From contig NZ_FNQB01000005.1 of NCBI RefSeq assembly GCF_900107455.1, positions 62,001 to 126,000 of the forward strand: a stretch of 64,000 bases of DNA, written 5' to 3'. Positions 55,480 through 64,000 of the stretch are shown in pieces (the first letter of the stretch is position 1; every line of letters starts with the position of its first letter). The translations under genes and the position numbers were made by a program. The stretch comes from Asanoa ishikariensis (GTDB lineage Bacteria > Actinomycetota > Actinomycetes > Mycobacteriales > Micromonosporaceae). Below the pieces are notes generated by a model, which saw only the letters and a program-made list of their open reading frames with translations, did not search any database and was not told the DNA's origin.

Positions 55480-55747
55480 CGTCGGAGCTCGTGCGCAGGC
55501 GGCGGCCCCAGGTCAGGTAGGCGACCGAGCCGACCGGCTGCACGAAGATCGCCGGCCACCAGAGCGCCTTGGGCCCGCGCACCAGGTGCTGCGGACGGCG
55601 CATCAGGTCGAGCGCGGCGGCGGTCGTGCAGACGACCTCGAACGCGGCCAGGGTGACCACGCCGGCCCGGCGGAAGGTGCCGAGGCCTGCCCAGAACTCG
55701 CGCAGTCCGGCGGCCTGGGTCGGGCGCGGGACGCTGTCGTCGGCCAT
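55469..55747 (-). CDS. Small membrane protein with PLD-nuclease N-terminal-like domain
   Basis: The protein has 92 aa. A first hydrophobic helix (FRRAGVVTLAAFEVVCTTAA) is followed by RRPQHLVRGPKALWWPAIFV and a second helix ending GSVAYLTWGRR, the pattern of the PLDc_N membrane hairpin. The domain has no known activity by itself. I start at ATG 55747 (MADDSVPRP); the frame is open to 55813. It is convergent with eda and divergent from the amidase gene. Confidence 0.75.
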   Translation of the reverse strand: MADDSVPRPTQAAGLREFWAGLGTFRRAGVVTLAAFEVVCTTAAALDLMRRPQHLVRGPKALWWPAIFVQPVGSVAYLTWGRRLRTSSDVTP

Positions 55748-55806
55748 GTTCCGAACGTACCCCCGGACCGGCCCGGCGTCGGGCCGCTCGCGTAGTTTGG
55801 TGCCCG

Positions 55807-57009
55807 ATGGCACCTCTCGACCTGGTCAGGCCCCGGTCGCTGGCCGACCCCCAGCCCCTCTCCGCGTGGCTGGACAGGATCGACGCGGTCGACCCCGTGC
55901 TCCACGCGTTCCTGCCCGAGCCCGACCGCCGGGCGCGCCTGAGCGATGCGGGAGTCCCGCTCGGGGTCAAGGACATCTTCCGGGTCGACGGGTTCCCCAC
56001 CCGGGCCGGCTCGGCGCTGCCGCCCGAGCTGTTCGACGGCCCGGAGGCGTCCCTGGTGACCCGCCTGCGAGCGGCCGGCTTCGTGGTCGCCGGCAAGACC
56101 GTGACGGCTGAGTTCGCCAGCGCGGCGCCCGGGCCGACCCGCAACCCGCACGACCCGACGCACACACCCGGCGGGTCCAGCAGCGGCTCTGCCGCGGCCG
56201 TCGCGGCCGGGATGGTGCCGGTCGCGCTCGGCTCGCAGACCCTCGGCTCGGTGGTCCGTCCGGCCGCGTTCTGCGGCGTGGTCGGCTTCCGCCCCACCCA
56301 CGGCCGGGTCCCGGCGGACGGAATGGTGCCGCACTCGCCGTCGCTGGACACGGTCGGCTGGTTCACCGCCGACGTGGCGAGCGCCACGCGGATGGCCGCC
56401 TTCGCGTGTCCATCGTGGACGCCGATGGTGCCCGACCGCGCACCGGTGCTAGGTGTGCCGTCCCCGGTCTATCTCGCACGGGCCGGCGCGGCGGCGCGGG
56501 CGGCGTTCGAGGAGCGGCTGACGGCGTTGCGGGAGGCGGGTTTCGTCGTGCGTACCACCGACTTCCTGTCCGATGTGGAAGACAATGCGGCGCGATGCGT
56601 GGCGCTCAACCGGTTCGAGCTCGCCCGCACCCACGCGGCCTGGTTCCCTGAATACGGCGACCGCTACCGCCCGCAGACCGCGGCCGCGGTCCGCCAAGGG
56701 TTGGCGGTCACGCTCGACGACTACGCCGAAGCGACGCGCTGGCGGCGCGAGTTCGTCGCGGCCTTCGACGACGCCGACGTGGACGTCTGGGTCACCCCGG
56801 CCGCACCCGGCACCGCACCGCGCGGACTCGACAGCACCGGCCACGCCGCCATGTCGGTGCCGTTCAGCGTGCTCGGGGCGCCTGCCCTGAGCGTTCCCGC
56901 GGGCCACGACGCACAAGGACTGCCCTGGGGCATGCAGCTGGTCGGAGCGCGCGGCGCCGACGAGCGCCTGCTCGCTTGGGGGGCGACCATCGCACCAGCG
57001 CTAGATTGA
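55807..57009 (+). CDS. Amidase-signature-family amidase
   Basis: The protein has 400 aa. The Ser-cisSer-Lys triad is visible: Lys in [15 protein letters not shown], Ser in [18 protein letters not shown], and the nucleophile Ser in [20 protein letters not shown] (GGS is replaced by LGS). [20 protein letters not shown] follows. It hydrolyses an amide, such as an indoleacetamide- or glutamyl-type compound; the substrate is unknown. At 400 aa it is shorter than most (about 450-480). The aldo/keto reductase gene starts 5 bases after its stop, so they are likely co-transcribed. Confidence 0.87.
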   Translation: MAPLDLVRPRSLADPQPLSAWLDRIDAVDPVLHAFLPEPDRRARLSDAGVPLGVKDIFRVDGFPTRAGSALPPELFDGPEASLVTRLRAAGFVVAGKTVTAEFASAAPGPTRNPHDPTHTPGGSSSGSAAAVAAGMVPVALGSQTLGSVVRPAAFCGVVGFRPTHGRVPADGMVPHSPSLDTVGWFTADVASATRMAAFACPSWTPMVPDRAPVLGVPSPVYLARAGAAARAAFEERLTALREAGFVVRTTDFLSDVEDNAARCVALNRFELARTHAAWFPEYGDRYRPQTAAAVRQGLAVTLDDYAEATRWRREFVAAFDDADVDVWVTPAAPGTAPRGLDSTGHAAMSVPFSVLGAPALSVPAGHDAQGLPWGMQLVGARGADERLLAWGATIAPALD

Positions 57010-57013
57010 TCAC

Positions 57014-58036
57014 ATGGAGCATCGTGCGCTCGGCCGGTCCGGTCTGTGGGTCAGCGAAGTCGTCTACGGCAACTGGTTGACACACGGCGAGACCGTCGAC
57101 CGCGCGACCGCGACCGCATGCGTGCGGGCGGCGTTGGACGCCGGCATCACCACCTTCGACACCGCCGACGTGTACGCGCTGGGCGCGGCCGAGCAGGTGC
57201 TGGGCGAGGCGCTCCGGGGCGTACGCCGGGACTCCGTGGAGTTGGCGACCAAGGTCTGCCTGCCCACCGGCGACGGCCCGAACGACCGCGGCCTGTCCCG
57301 CAAGCACGTCCTCGAGTCGTGCCACGCGTCGCTGCGCCGGCTGGGCACCGACCACATCGACCTCTACCAGGCGCACCGGTTCGATCCGAGGACGCCGCTG
57401 GAGGAGACGCTGGTCGCCTTCGACGACCTGGTCCGGGCGGGCAAGGTGCGCTACGTCGGCGTATCCGAGTGGACCGCGGCGCAGATCGCCGAAGCGCTGG
57501 CACTCGCCGACGAGTGGGGCCTGGCCCGCCGCATCGTGTCCAACCAGCCGCAGTACAACATGCTCTGGCGGGTGATCGAGCCCGAGGTGCTGCCGCTGTG
57601 CCGGCGCGAAGGCATCGGCCAGATCGTCTTCCAGCCGTTGGCGCAGGGCGTGCTGACCGGCAAGTACCAGCCGGGCGCCGCGCCGCCGGTCGGCTCCCGG
57701 GGCGCGGGCTTCGGCCGCGCACCGCGCTTCATCGGGCGGGTGCTCGGTGACGCCGTGCTCGACCGGGTCCAGCGGCTGCGGCCGTTGGCCGACGAGGCGG
57801 GCGTCACGATGGCCCAGCTCGCGATCGCCTGGACCCTGGCCACCGACGGCGTTAGCGCTGCCATCATCGGCGCCACCCGGCCGGAGCAGGTCACCGAGAA
57901 CGCCGCCGCCGCAGGTGTCCGGCTGACCCCCGACCTGCTGACCGAGATCGACCGAACCCTTGGCGATCTGGTCGACACCGACCCGACGAAGACGGCCGAC
58001 ATGTTCGCCGTCAAGGCCGAGTGGGCGAGAGCTTAA
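57014..58036 (+). CDS. Aldo/keto reductase (potassium-channel beta-subunit-like group)
   Basis: The NADPH-dependent reductase has 340 aa and the (beta/alpha)8 pattern: [20 protein letters not shown], the catalytic Asp and Tyr in [15 protein letters not shown], Lys in VELATKVC, His in DLYQAHRFD, and the cofactor segments [11 protein letters not shown] and [19 protein letters not shown]. Its nearest relatives reduce sugars or small aldehydes. It follows the amidase gene by 5 bases and stands in a sugar-acid neighbourhood. It is convergent with the deaminase-like gene, with 4 bp between the stops. Confidence 0.88.
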   Translation: MEHRALGRSGLWVSEVVYGNWLTHGETVDRATATACVRAALDAGITTFDTADVYALGAAEQVLGEALRGVRRDSVELATKVCLPTGDGPNDRGLSRKHVLESCHASLRRLGTDHIDLYQAHRFDPRTPLEETLVAFDDLVRAGKVRYVGVSEWTAAQIAEALALADEWGLARRIVSNQPQYNMLWRVIEPEVLPLCRREGIGQIVFQPLAQGVLTGKYQPGAAPPVGSRGAGFGRAPRFIGRVLGDAVLDRVQRLRPLADEAGVTMAQLAIAWTLATDGVSAAIIGATRPEQVTENAAAAGVRLTPDLLTEIDRTLGDLVDTDPTKTADMFAVKAEWARA

Positions 58037-58040
58037 GAAG

Positions 58041-58973
58041 TCACCTCAGGAGGACTTCCTTGAGCGCAGCGGGCGCGGCGCTCGCGGTGATGGAGCAGCG
58101 GGCCAGGTCGGCCTGTTCGGCCGGGTCGCTGGTGACCAGCGCGTACTGGGTGGTCAGGTCTCCGCCGAACAGCAGCGGGTCGTCGGTGCCCAGGGCGACC
58201 GGGACGCCGGCCGCTCGGAGCTCGCGGATCGGTAGCTCTGTGATCGCCGCGACGCCCAGTGGGGGATAGGACGTCGGGCAGACCTCCAGGGCGACGCCGC
58301 GTTCGGCGAGCAGGTCGCGGGTGGCGGGGTCGTGCATCGCGGCCAGGCCGTGGCCGATCCGGTGGGCACCGAGCACCGTGACGCAGTCGGCGACGTGCGA
58401 CGCCGGGGTGTAGAACCCGCCGTGCGGCACCACCAGCAGCCCGGCCTCGGCGGCCAGCCGGCAGGCCGGCGCCAGGTCCGCCACGCTGCCCAGGCGCTCG
58501 TCGTTGGACAGTCCGAAACCGACGACACCCCGGTCCGCGTACGCCGCGGCCAGCTTGGCCAGTCGCAGGGCGTGCTCCGGCCCCGCCGCCCAACTCGCGG
58601 CCACCACGATGCCGACCGGGATCGGGGCGCGGGCGGCGCCGGCCAGGGCCGCCTCGACCGCGCCGTGCAGGCTGCCCGCCACCACGGCGTACGACGTCGG
58701 GTCGACCTGGAGCTCCACCCAGCGCGCGCCGCAGGCCGCGTCGTCCTCGGCGGCCTCGACCACCACCCGCTCGATGTCCTCGGGGCCGCGGATCGTGGCG
58801 CGGGCCAGGTCGTATCGCTCCTGGAAGGCGGCCCATTCGTGGACCGTGCCGGCGACGAACGGCGGCGGCAACGGAAGGCCGGCGCGGGCCGCCAGCTCGG
58901 CCAGCGTGCTCGGGCGCATGGCGCCCGTGAGATGCAGATGCAGGTTGGTCTTGGGTAGCGTCGCCGCTGTCAC
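58041..58973 (-). CDS. Adenosine-deaminase-fold protein lacking the usual catalytic Glu
   Basis: The protein has 310 aa. The amidohydrolase barrel is recognisable: LPKTNLHLHLTGAMRPSTLA (metal His pair), GVVGFGLSNDERLG, LLVVPHGGFYTP (metal His), GAHRIGHGLAAM (catalytic His) and PVALGTDDPLLFGG (metal Asp). In adenosine deaminases the third motif is HAGE or HGGE, and its Glu protonates the purine; here Phe stands in that place. The metal ligands are otherwise intact. It may act on another substrate or be a binding protein. GTG 58973 starts it; the dehydrogenase gene is divergent, 23 bp away. Confidence 0.78.
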   Translation of the reverse strand: MTAATLPKTNLHLHLTGAMRPSTLAELAARAGLPLPPPFVAGTVHEWAAFQERYDLARATIRGPEDIERVVVEAAEDDAACGARWVELQVDPTSYAVVAGSLHGAVEAALAGAARAPIPVGIVVAASWAAGPEHALRLAKLAAAYADRGVVGFGLSNDERLGSVADLAPACRLAAEAGLLVVPHGGFYTPASHVADCVTVLGAHRIGHGLAAMHDPATRDLLAERGVALEVCPTSYPPLGVAAITELPIRELRAAGVPVALGTDDPLLFGGDLTTQYALVTSDPAEQADLARCSITASAAPAALKEVLLR

Positions 58974-58996
58974 CCTCGGAACACTACGGAGGCACC

Positions 58997-60319
58997 GTGT
59001 CTGTCGAAAGCAGCACCGCCGCGGCCGCGGTCGCCGCGCGTGAGCTGGCCACCTGGTCCGGCGCCCGGCGACGGGACGCCCTGCACGCGGCCGCCGACGC
59101 CCTCACGGCCGCCGCCGGGCCGATCATCGAGACGGCGATGGCCGAGACCGGCCTGCCCCGGCCGCGGATCGAGGGCGAGCTGGCCCGCACGACCGGCCAG
59201 CTCCGCCTGCTCGGTGACTTCGTCGCCGACGGCCGGGACCGCCCGGTGGTCCGCTCGGCCGGCGCCGCACCCGGTGGCGGCGACATCGTCTCGGTGCGGG
59301 TGCCGATCGGTCCGGTCGCGGTCTTCGCCGCCTCCAACTTCCCGCTGGCCTTCGGTGTGCTCGGCGGCGACAGCGCGTCGGCGCTCGCCGCGGGTTGCCC
59401 GGTGGTCGCCAAGGCCCACCCGGCCCAGCCGGAGACCGCGCGGCTGGTCGAGGCCGCGGTCAAGCCCGCGCTCGGCGACGCCTTCCGGGTCGTAGAGGGC
59501 GGCGCCGACGTCTCGCTCGCGTTGGTCCGCGCACCGGAGATCCGCGCGGTCGGCTTCACCGGCTCCGCGGGCGGTGGCCGCGCGCTTATGGACGCGGCCG
59601 CCGCACGTCCCGACCCGATCCCGGTCTACGCCGAGATGGGCGCGCTCAACCCGGTGTTCGTCTTCCCCTCCGCGCTGGGCGACGAGCGCTGGCCGGCGAC
59701 GCTGGCCGCCGCGGTGACCGGCTCGGCCGGGCAGCTCTGCACCAAGCCGGGCCTGGTCGTGGTGCCCGACGACGCGGCCGGCGCCGCGTTCGCCGACCGG
59801 CTCGCCGCCGAGGTCGCCGGGACGCCGGTGTTCGACCGCATGCTGACCCCGGCGATGGCCGCCGAACACGCCGCCTGGCGGGACCGGGCACCGGCGGCCG
59901 AGGGTGCGGCGACCGCGCCGGACGGTGGTGCGGCCCCGTTCGCCGTGCGGGTCGCCGGCGCGGCGCTCGACGGTGAGCTGCTGGCGGAGCACTTCGGCCC
60001 GACCGTGGTGATCGCACAGTCGGCCGTGGACGGTTACGGCACCCTGGCCGGCCGGCTGGAGGGCAGCCTGACCGCGACCGTGCTGGCCGGCGAGGGCGAC
60101 GACGACGCGGTCCGTGCGCTGCTGCCGGCGTTGGTCGACCGGGCCGGCCGGGTCATCTACAACGGGGTGCCGACCGGGGTCGCGGTGGTCGATGCGATGC
60201 AGCACGGCGGTCCGTGGCCGGCGGCCTCCGGCGCGTTCACGTCGGTGGGCACCGCCGCGGTCGAGCGCTTCCTGCGCACCGTGGCACTGCAGAACCTTCC
60301 GGAGCGGCTCGTTCCGTAG
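58997..60319 (+). CDS. Aldehyde dehydrogenase, 2,5-dioxovalerate (ketoglutarate semialdehyde) type
   Basis: The protein has 440 aa. NADP-dependent ALDH features: PIGPVAVFAASNFPLAFGVL, CPVVAKAHPAQPETARLV, VGFTGSAGGGRALMDAAAAR, the general-base Glu in YAEMGALNPVFVFPSAL and the nucleophile in GSAGQLCTKPGLVVVP. ASNFPLAF and the AHPAxP segment are typical of ketoglutarate semialdehyde dehydrogenases, which end non-phosphorylative breakdown of pentose or hexaric acids. GGAGG precedes GTG 58997. Its position near KDG kinase and KDPG aldolase fits a sugar-acid role. The C-terminus ALQNLPERLVP is also typical. Confidence 0.87.
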   Translation: MSVESSTAAAAVAARELATWSGARRRDALHAAADALTAAAGPIIETAMAETGLPRPRIEGELARTTGQLRLLGDFVADGRDRPVVRSAGAAPGGGDIVSVRVPIGPVAVFAASNFPLAFGVLGGDSASALAAGCPVVAKAHPAQPETARLVEAAVKPALGDAFRVVEGGADVSLALVRAPEIRAVGFTGSAGGGRALMDAAAARPDPIPVYAEMGALNPVFVFPSALGDERWPATLAAAVTGSAGQLCTKPGLVVVPDDAAGAAFADRLAAEVAGTPVFDRMLTPAMAAEHAAWRDRAPAAEGAATAPDGGAAPFAVRVAGAALDGELLAEHFGPTVVIAQSAVDGYGTLAGRLEGSLTATVLAGEGDDDAVRALLPALVDRAGRVIYNGVPTGVAVVDAMQHGGPWPAASGAFTSVGTAAVERFLRTVALQNLPERLVP

Positions 60320-60432
60320 GCGGAAGTGGCCAGTGGTGCCAGCGGTTTCGGCGACGGCCGGAACCGCGACGACCTGCGGGAATAGGCTGAAGGGCGGATC
60401 TGGACCTCTCAGCGAGGGCGAACCTTCACCCT

Positions 60433-61896
60433 ATGGCGGCACCCCCGAGGCAACGCGTGACCAGGCAGGCCGCGCAGCCGCCGCGCGCCCGGGGAATCCT
60501 GGTGCTGGCCATCTGCTGCTGCAGCATCTTCATCGTCGGTCTGGACACGAGCGCGCTCAACGTCGCGCTGCCGTCGATCCAGCAGGACTTCAACGCGTCG
60601 ATCCAGGGCGCGCAGTGGACGCTGGCCTCGTACATGCTGGTGCTCGCGTCGTTCCTGATCGTCTCGGCCTCGATCGGCGACCGGATAGGCCGGCGGCGCG
60701 TCTTCCAGGTGGGGCTGGCCGTGTTCGCGCTCGGCTCGCTGCTGTGCGCGCTGGCGCCCAACCTCGGCTGGCTGATCGCGTTCCGGATCCTGCAGGGGCT
60801 CGGCGGCAGCATGCTGAACCCGGTCGCCCTCTCGATCATCACCAACACCTTCACGGAGCGGCGGGCGCGGGCCAAGGCGATCGGCTTCTGGGGTGCCACG
60901 GTAGGCGTGAGCGTCGCCGCCGGCCCGATCCTGGGTGGCGTGCTGGTGCAGGCGTTCTCTTGGCGGGCGATCTTCCTGATCAACGTGCCGATCGCGATCA
61001 CCGCGTTCATCCTGGCCGGCCGCTACATCCGCGAGTCGATGGCGGCCAAGCACCGCCGGCTGGACCTGTTCGCCCAGGTGCTGCTCGTCCTGCTGGTCGG
61101 GTCGCTCACCTACGGGATCATCGAGCTGCCGATGAGGGGCATGTCGCCGTCGATCCTCGGCTTCTTCCTGGGTGCCATCGGGTCCTTCGTGGTGCTGGTG
61201 TGGTGGGAGATGCGCCGGCGAGAGCCGCTGATCGACCTGCGCTTCTTCCGCTCGCCGCCGTTCTCCGGCGCCACCGCGATCGCGCTGCTGGCGTACACGG
61301 CGCAGGGCGGCTTCCTGCTGCTCAACACGTTCTACCTCCAGGACGTGCTGGCGTTCTCGCCGGTCGAGGCGGGCCTGGCGATCCTGCCGATGGCGGCGTT
61401 GCTGGCGGTGTTCAGTCCCGTATCCGGGCGGGTGGTGGCCCGCTACGGCCCACGGCCGTCGCTCGTCATCGGTGGCCTCTCGGTCCTGGTGGCCGGCGTG
61501 ATCACCGTGATCCCGCACAGCGACCCGCACTACTTCCGGCTGTTCTTCATGTACTGCCTGATCGGCTTCGGCCTGGGTTGGACCAACGCGGCGATCACGA
61601 ACACGGCGGTCGCCGGAATGCCCAACCGGCAGGCCGGCGTCGCCGCGGGCATCGCCTCCACCATGCGGCAGCTCGGCCAGACCCTGGGCGTGGCGATCAT
61701 CGGGTCGATCATCGCGGGTCAGGTGGTCGAGGTGGCCCAGACGCCGGCGTTCATGCGGGCATACCACATCAGTTGGGCGGTGATCGGCGCGATCGGCCTG
61801 GCGAACCTGGTCATCGGGTTGATCTCCACGTCGACGCGCGCCATGCGTTCGGCAGAGCTCAACACCGAACGCATGGGCGCGGCGGCCCGCGACTGA
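60433..61896 (+). CDS. DHA2-family drug/proton antiporter (EmrB/QacA type)
   Basis: 487 aa with about fourteen hydrophobic segments. LDTSALNVALPSIQQDFNAS is the family motif D1, IGDRIGRRRVFQVG motif A, RILQGLGGSMLNPVALSII motif B, and GFWGATVGVSVAAGPILGGV motif C of antiporters. It should export toxic compounds or natural products. It is monocistronic, 113 bp after the dehydrogenase gene, and nearly abuts the convergent FG-GAP gene. No TetR regulator is adjacent. Confidence 0.9.
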   Translation: MAAPPRQRVTRQAAQPPRARGILVLAICCCSIFIVGLDTSALNVALPSIQQDFNASIQGAQWTLASYMLVLASFLIVSASIGDRIGRRRVFQVGLAVFALGSLLCALAPNLGWLIAFRILQGLGGSMLNPVALSIITNTFTERRARAKAIGFWGATVGVSVAAGPILGGVLVQAFSWRAIFLINVPIAITAFILAGRYIRESMAAKHRRLDLFAQVLLVLLVGSLTYGIIELPMRGMSPSILGFFLGAIGSFVVLVWWEMRRREPLIDLRFFRSPPFSGATAIALLAYTAQGGFLLLNTFYLQDVLAFSPVEAGLAILPMAALLAVFSPVSGRVVARYGPRPSLVIGGLSVLVAGVITVIPHSDPHYFRLFFMYCLIGFGLGWTNAAITNTAVAGMPNRQAGVAAGIASTMRQLGQTLGVAIIGSIIAGQVVEVAQTPAFMRAYHISWAVIGAIGLANLVIGLISTSTRAMRSAELNTERMGAAARD

Positions 61897-61897
61897 G

Positions 61898-62971
61898 CTA
61901 CCTCACCTTGAGGGTGGCGGTCGCGGTCTGCGACTTCCCGTCGACGGTCAGCCGGTACACGAAGCTGTCGTTGTGCTTGACCGTGTTGCGGTAGACGAAG
62001 CCCTTGCTCGTGGTGCGCACGATCGTGCCGTACGCCGGCGGGGTGACGATCTCCAACGCGGCCGAGGTGGTGGCCGCGTCGTTCACGAGCACGCTGATCG
62101 TCTTCTGCTCGCGGTGGGCCACCTGGACCGTGTCGTCGACCGCGTGGGGTGCCTCGGTGAACGCGCCCCGCCCGTTGCCGATGAACTGCGCGACCTCGCC
62201 GGTGTCCCCGCTCTCGACGCGCACGTCGCGCTTGCTGTCACCGTTGGCGTCGAGCGCGTCGACGGCGTAGTAGCTGCCGTCGTCACGCAGGACGACCCGC
62301 TCGCCGTCGTCGAGGATGACCACGGCCGCCGTGTCCGGCACCTGCGGGTAGGCGCCGGTGTATCCGATGACCAGGTCGGTGGCGCCGTTGCGGTCGAAGT
62401 CGGCGAACTCGAAACCGAAGTCCAGCGCCTGCTGGCGCACCGGACCCGGCACGAGCTGCCCGGACGGCGTGTTGAGCCAGGTGAGGATGCCGCTGCCCTG
62501 GTCGGTCCACTCGTACACGTCGACGAGGTCGTCCTTGTTGAAGTTCTCCAGGCCGATGAAGCTCGGCTGGTTGATGGCGTCGAAACCGCGGGTCGGCGTG
62601 AAGTCCTCGAGCACGACCAGGTCGCTGTCGACCCCGGGCGTCAGCCCGTTGAAGTAGGCCAGCACGAGCTCGGCCGTGCCGTCGCCGCCGAGGTCGACGA
62701 TCACGCCCAGGTCGGGGCAGTAGCCGACCTCGGACGGGTCCGGCCAGGTGTAGCGGGTGGCGGCACCGAATCCGCCGCCGGGCTGGCCGAGCGCGACGTC
62801 GACGCCGCAGTCGTCCGCCAGGTCGACCAGGGTGGCCCGGTCGGTGCGGCCGTCGCCGTTGACGTCGCCGAGCAGTGGGTCACCCGGGCCGCCCGCGTGC
62901 GCCGGGCCGGCGACCACCGTCGCCGCCAACGCGGCCACGGCCAGTGCCGCAAGAACTCGCTTAGCCCTCAA
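61898..62971 (-). CDS. Secreted FG-GAP/VCBS-repeat protein with C-terminal Ig-like domain
   Basis: About 357 aa. The signal peptide is LRAKRVLAALAVAALAATVV with an AHAG cleavage region. Calcium-binding-like FG-GAP repeats follow: LLGDVNGDGRTDRATLVD, DLGGDGTAELVLAYFNG, DFDRNGATDLVIGYTG and DANGDSKRDVRVES. The C-terminal 80 residues (HREQKTISVLVNDAATTSAA, GTIVRTTSKGFVYRNTVKHN) form a cadherin/Ig-like domain. It probably acts in extracellular binding or adhesion. I choose TTG 62971, because GGAAGGA lies 6-7 bases upstream and the signal peptide starts there; the open frame to 63109 is not protein-like. Confidence 0.75.
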   Translation of the reverse strand: MRAKRVLAALAVAALAATVVAGPAHAGGPGDPLLGDVNGDGRTDRATLVDLADDCGVDVALGQPGGGFGAATRYTWPDPSEVGYCPDLGVIVDLGGDGTAELVLAYFNGLTPGVDSDLVVLEDFTPTRGFDAINQPSFIGLENFNKDDLVDVYEWTDQGSGILTWLNTPSGQLVPGPVRQQALDFGFEFADFDRNGATDLVIGYTGAYPQVPDTAAVVILDDGERVVLRDDGSYYAVDALDANGDSKRDVRVESGDTGEVAQFIGNGRGAFTEAPHAVDDTVQVAHREQKTISVLVNDAATTSAALEIVTPPAYGTIVRTTSKGFVYRNTVKHNDSFVYRLTVDGKSQTATATLKVR

Positions 62972-63158
62972 TTCGCGTCCTTCCCCCGTGTGTTCCCGGC
63001 CCGCGAGGCCGGGTTGAGTTGGCGGACCGTAACGCATCCCGCGCGGACGGTAACAGCGCGCTGACCGGATTCCGACTCGCGGCAACCTCCGCAAGACATG
63101 GATGAGCATCGTTGCCAGGCGTCGCGACGATCCGTAGCATGGCGGTTACGACCGTCGA

Positions 63159-63170
63159 TGAAACGTTTCA
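63159..63170. promoter_or_regulatory. LacI-type operator upstream of the rhamnosidase gene
   Basis: TGAAACGTTTCA is a perfect 12-bp palindrome with the central CG typical of LacI/GalR-family operators in actinobacteria. It ends 51 bp before ATG 63222, a good position for repression of the rhamnosidase gene. Confidence 0.65.
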
Positions 63171-63221
63171 CCGCCGGTCGGTGCACCGATCCGCCCGTCC
63201 CCGGATCGCTTGGAGGAATCC

Positions 63222-64000
63222 ATGCCAACCACCACACCGCGCCGCCTCGCCGGCGCGGCCACCACCCTCACCTGCGTCGCGGCCCTGCTGTTCGCCGGCG
63301 CCGCGCCCGCGCAGGCCGCGCCGGTCAACCTGGCCGGCGCCAACTGGATCTGGTACCCGGAAGGCAACCCCGCCGACACCGCGCCCGCCGCCACCCGCTA
63401 TCTGCGTCGCACCTTCACCGCACCGTCCGGTGTGGTCAGTGAGGCGCAGCTCGTGGTGACCGGCGACGACAGCGTCGACGTCTGGCTCAACGGCGTGCCA
63501 CTGGCCAGCTCGGCCCAGGCGGTCGACTCCTGGCGCCAGGCGCTCTACGTCGACCTGGCCGGCGCCCTGCGACCCGGCGCGAACACGCTCGCCGTCGCCG
63601 CCCGCAACACCGCCGCCGGACCCGCCGGCGTCATCGGCCGGCTGCGGGTGGTCGCCGCGGGCGGCACCGTCGAGCTCGTCACCGACGCGGCGTGGAAGGC
63701 CGCTAACAGCGTCGGTCCAGACTGGACCGAGCCGGCGACCAGTGACGCGAGCTGGCCCGCCGCGCTCGTCTCCGCCGGCTACGGCGCGGGACCGTGGGGG
63801 AGTGGCGTCACCGGACCGGACGTCGCCGCCGGCTCACCGCTGGCGGTCACCGCGCCGACCACCGAGCGCCGGGTGACGCCTCTCGGTGTCGACGCGGCGA
63901 AGCCACGTTTCGGCTGGAAGGCGACCGCGCCGGCCGGCACCGAACTGCTCCAGGGCGCCTATCAGGTGATCGTCTCCACGACGGAGGCCGCGGCCCAGGG
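63222..64000 (+). CDS. Secreted alpha-L-rhamnosidase, N-terminal part (runs off window)
   Basis: The frame is open from ATG 63222 to the window end (259 codons). Residues 1-34 are a Sec signal (RLAGAATTLTCVAALLFAGA, AQAAP). Then comes a jelly-roll domain found at the start of GH78 alpha-L-rhamnosidases: ANWIWYPEGNPADTAPAATR, YLRRTFTAPSG, VVTGDDSVDVWLNGVPL and GANTLAVAARNTAAGPAGVI. VDAAKPRFGWKATAPAGTEL at the end is the next conserved segment. The catalytic domain lies beyond the window. GGAGGA (63212-63217) is the ribosome binding site. The enzyme would release rhamnose from plant glycans. Confidence 0.85.
   Translation, partial: MPTTTPRRLAGAATTLTCVAALLFAGAAPAQAAPVNLAGANWIWYPEGNPADTAPAATRYLRRTFTAPSGVVSEAQLVVTGDDSVDVWLNGVPLASSAQAVDSWRQALYVDLAGALRPGANTLAVAARNTAAGPAGVIGRLRVVAAGGTVELVTDAAWKAANSVGPDWTEPATSDASWPAALVSAGYGAGPWGSGVTGPDVAAGSPLAVTAPTTERRVTPLGVDAAKPRFGWKATAPAGTELLQGAYQVIVSTTEAAAQ

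Overview
The window is high-GC actinobacterial DNA: GTG and TTG starts, strong GC bias at third codon positions, long antisense open frames, Sec and Tat exported sugar hydrolases, and an LPxTG-type anchor. A filamentous actinomycete, probably of the Micromonosporaceae, fits best; that placement is inference from gene content, not a computed classification.

Left end, 1-11.4 kb: an accretion zone at a tRNA gene. An intact tRNA-Pro(GGG) lies on the minus strand at 11334-11407. Its 3' part, with 3 flanking bases, is repeated as a perfect 45-bp direct repeat at 5440-5484, so 5440-11375 looks like an integrated segment. It holds an HD-GYP/LuxR regulator, an SRPBCC protein, a dead ABC ATPase, a monooxygenase-like protein, a membrane protein and a cupin. 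Left of 5440 is further decayed DNA: pieces of a tyrosine recombinase (N-terminal side at 406-648, C-terminal tail at 5221-5343) flank remnants of RibD-like and SRPBCC genes and an intact fructose/ribose-type ABC importer (1914-4872).

11.5-32.9 kb: ordinary chromosome. It holds a cysteine-synthase-like enzyme, an LPITG-anchored beta-lactamase-fold hydrolase, a membrane acyltransferase, a short extra Rho, a flavin monooxygenase, a YfbK-like VWA lipoprotein, a Gfo/Idh/MocA oxidoreductase, lipoamide dehydrogenase, a secreted pullulanase, an MFS exporter, a tautomerase plus benzoylformate-decarboxylase-like pair, a frameshifted cupin, an exported endonuclease/phosphatase-fold protein and a Tat-exported GH43 enzyme with an arabinose-binding domain.

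33.0-43.1 kb: the most interesting locus. Five genes are translationally coupled by start/stop overlaps: DUF4132, a MoxR-type AAA+ ATPase, DUF5682, a VWA-domain protein and a SWIM zinc-finger protein. This is the same set of families as the little-understood Escherichia coli yehI/yehL/yehM/yehP/yehQ region. The DUF5682 gene carries an in-frame 42-bp minisatellite.

43.1-64 kb: a VanX-like dipeptidase with a tandemly duplicated 3' end, coupled to an acyltransferase; a LacI regulator; a Nudix hydrolase; an acetoin operon (alsS-alsD); a sigma factor/hydrolase/MFS operon opposite an ArsR-type regulator with a clear palindromic operator; a sugar-acid cluster (KDG kinase, KDPG aldolase, aldo/keto reductase, dioxovalerate-type dehydrogenase) with an amidase and an adenosine-deaminase-fold protein lacking the usual catalytic Glu; a DHA2 exporter; an FG-GAP protein; and the start of an alpha-L-rhamnosidase behind a LacI-type operator.
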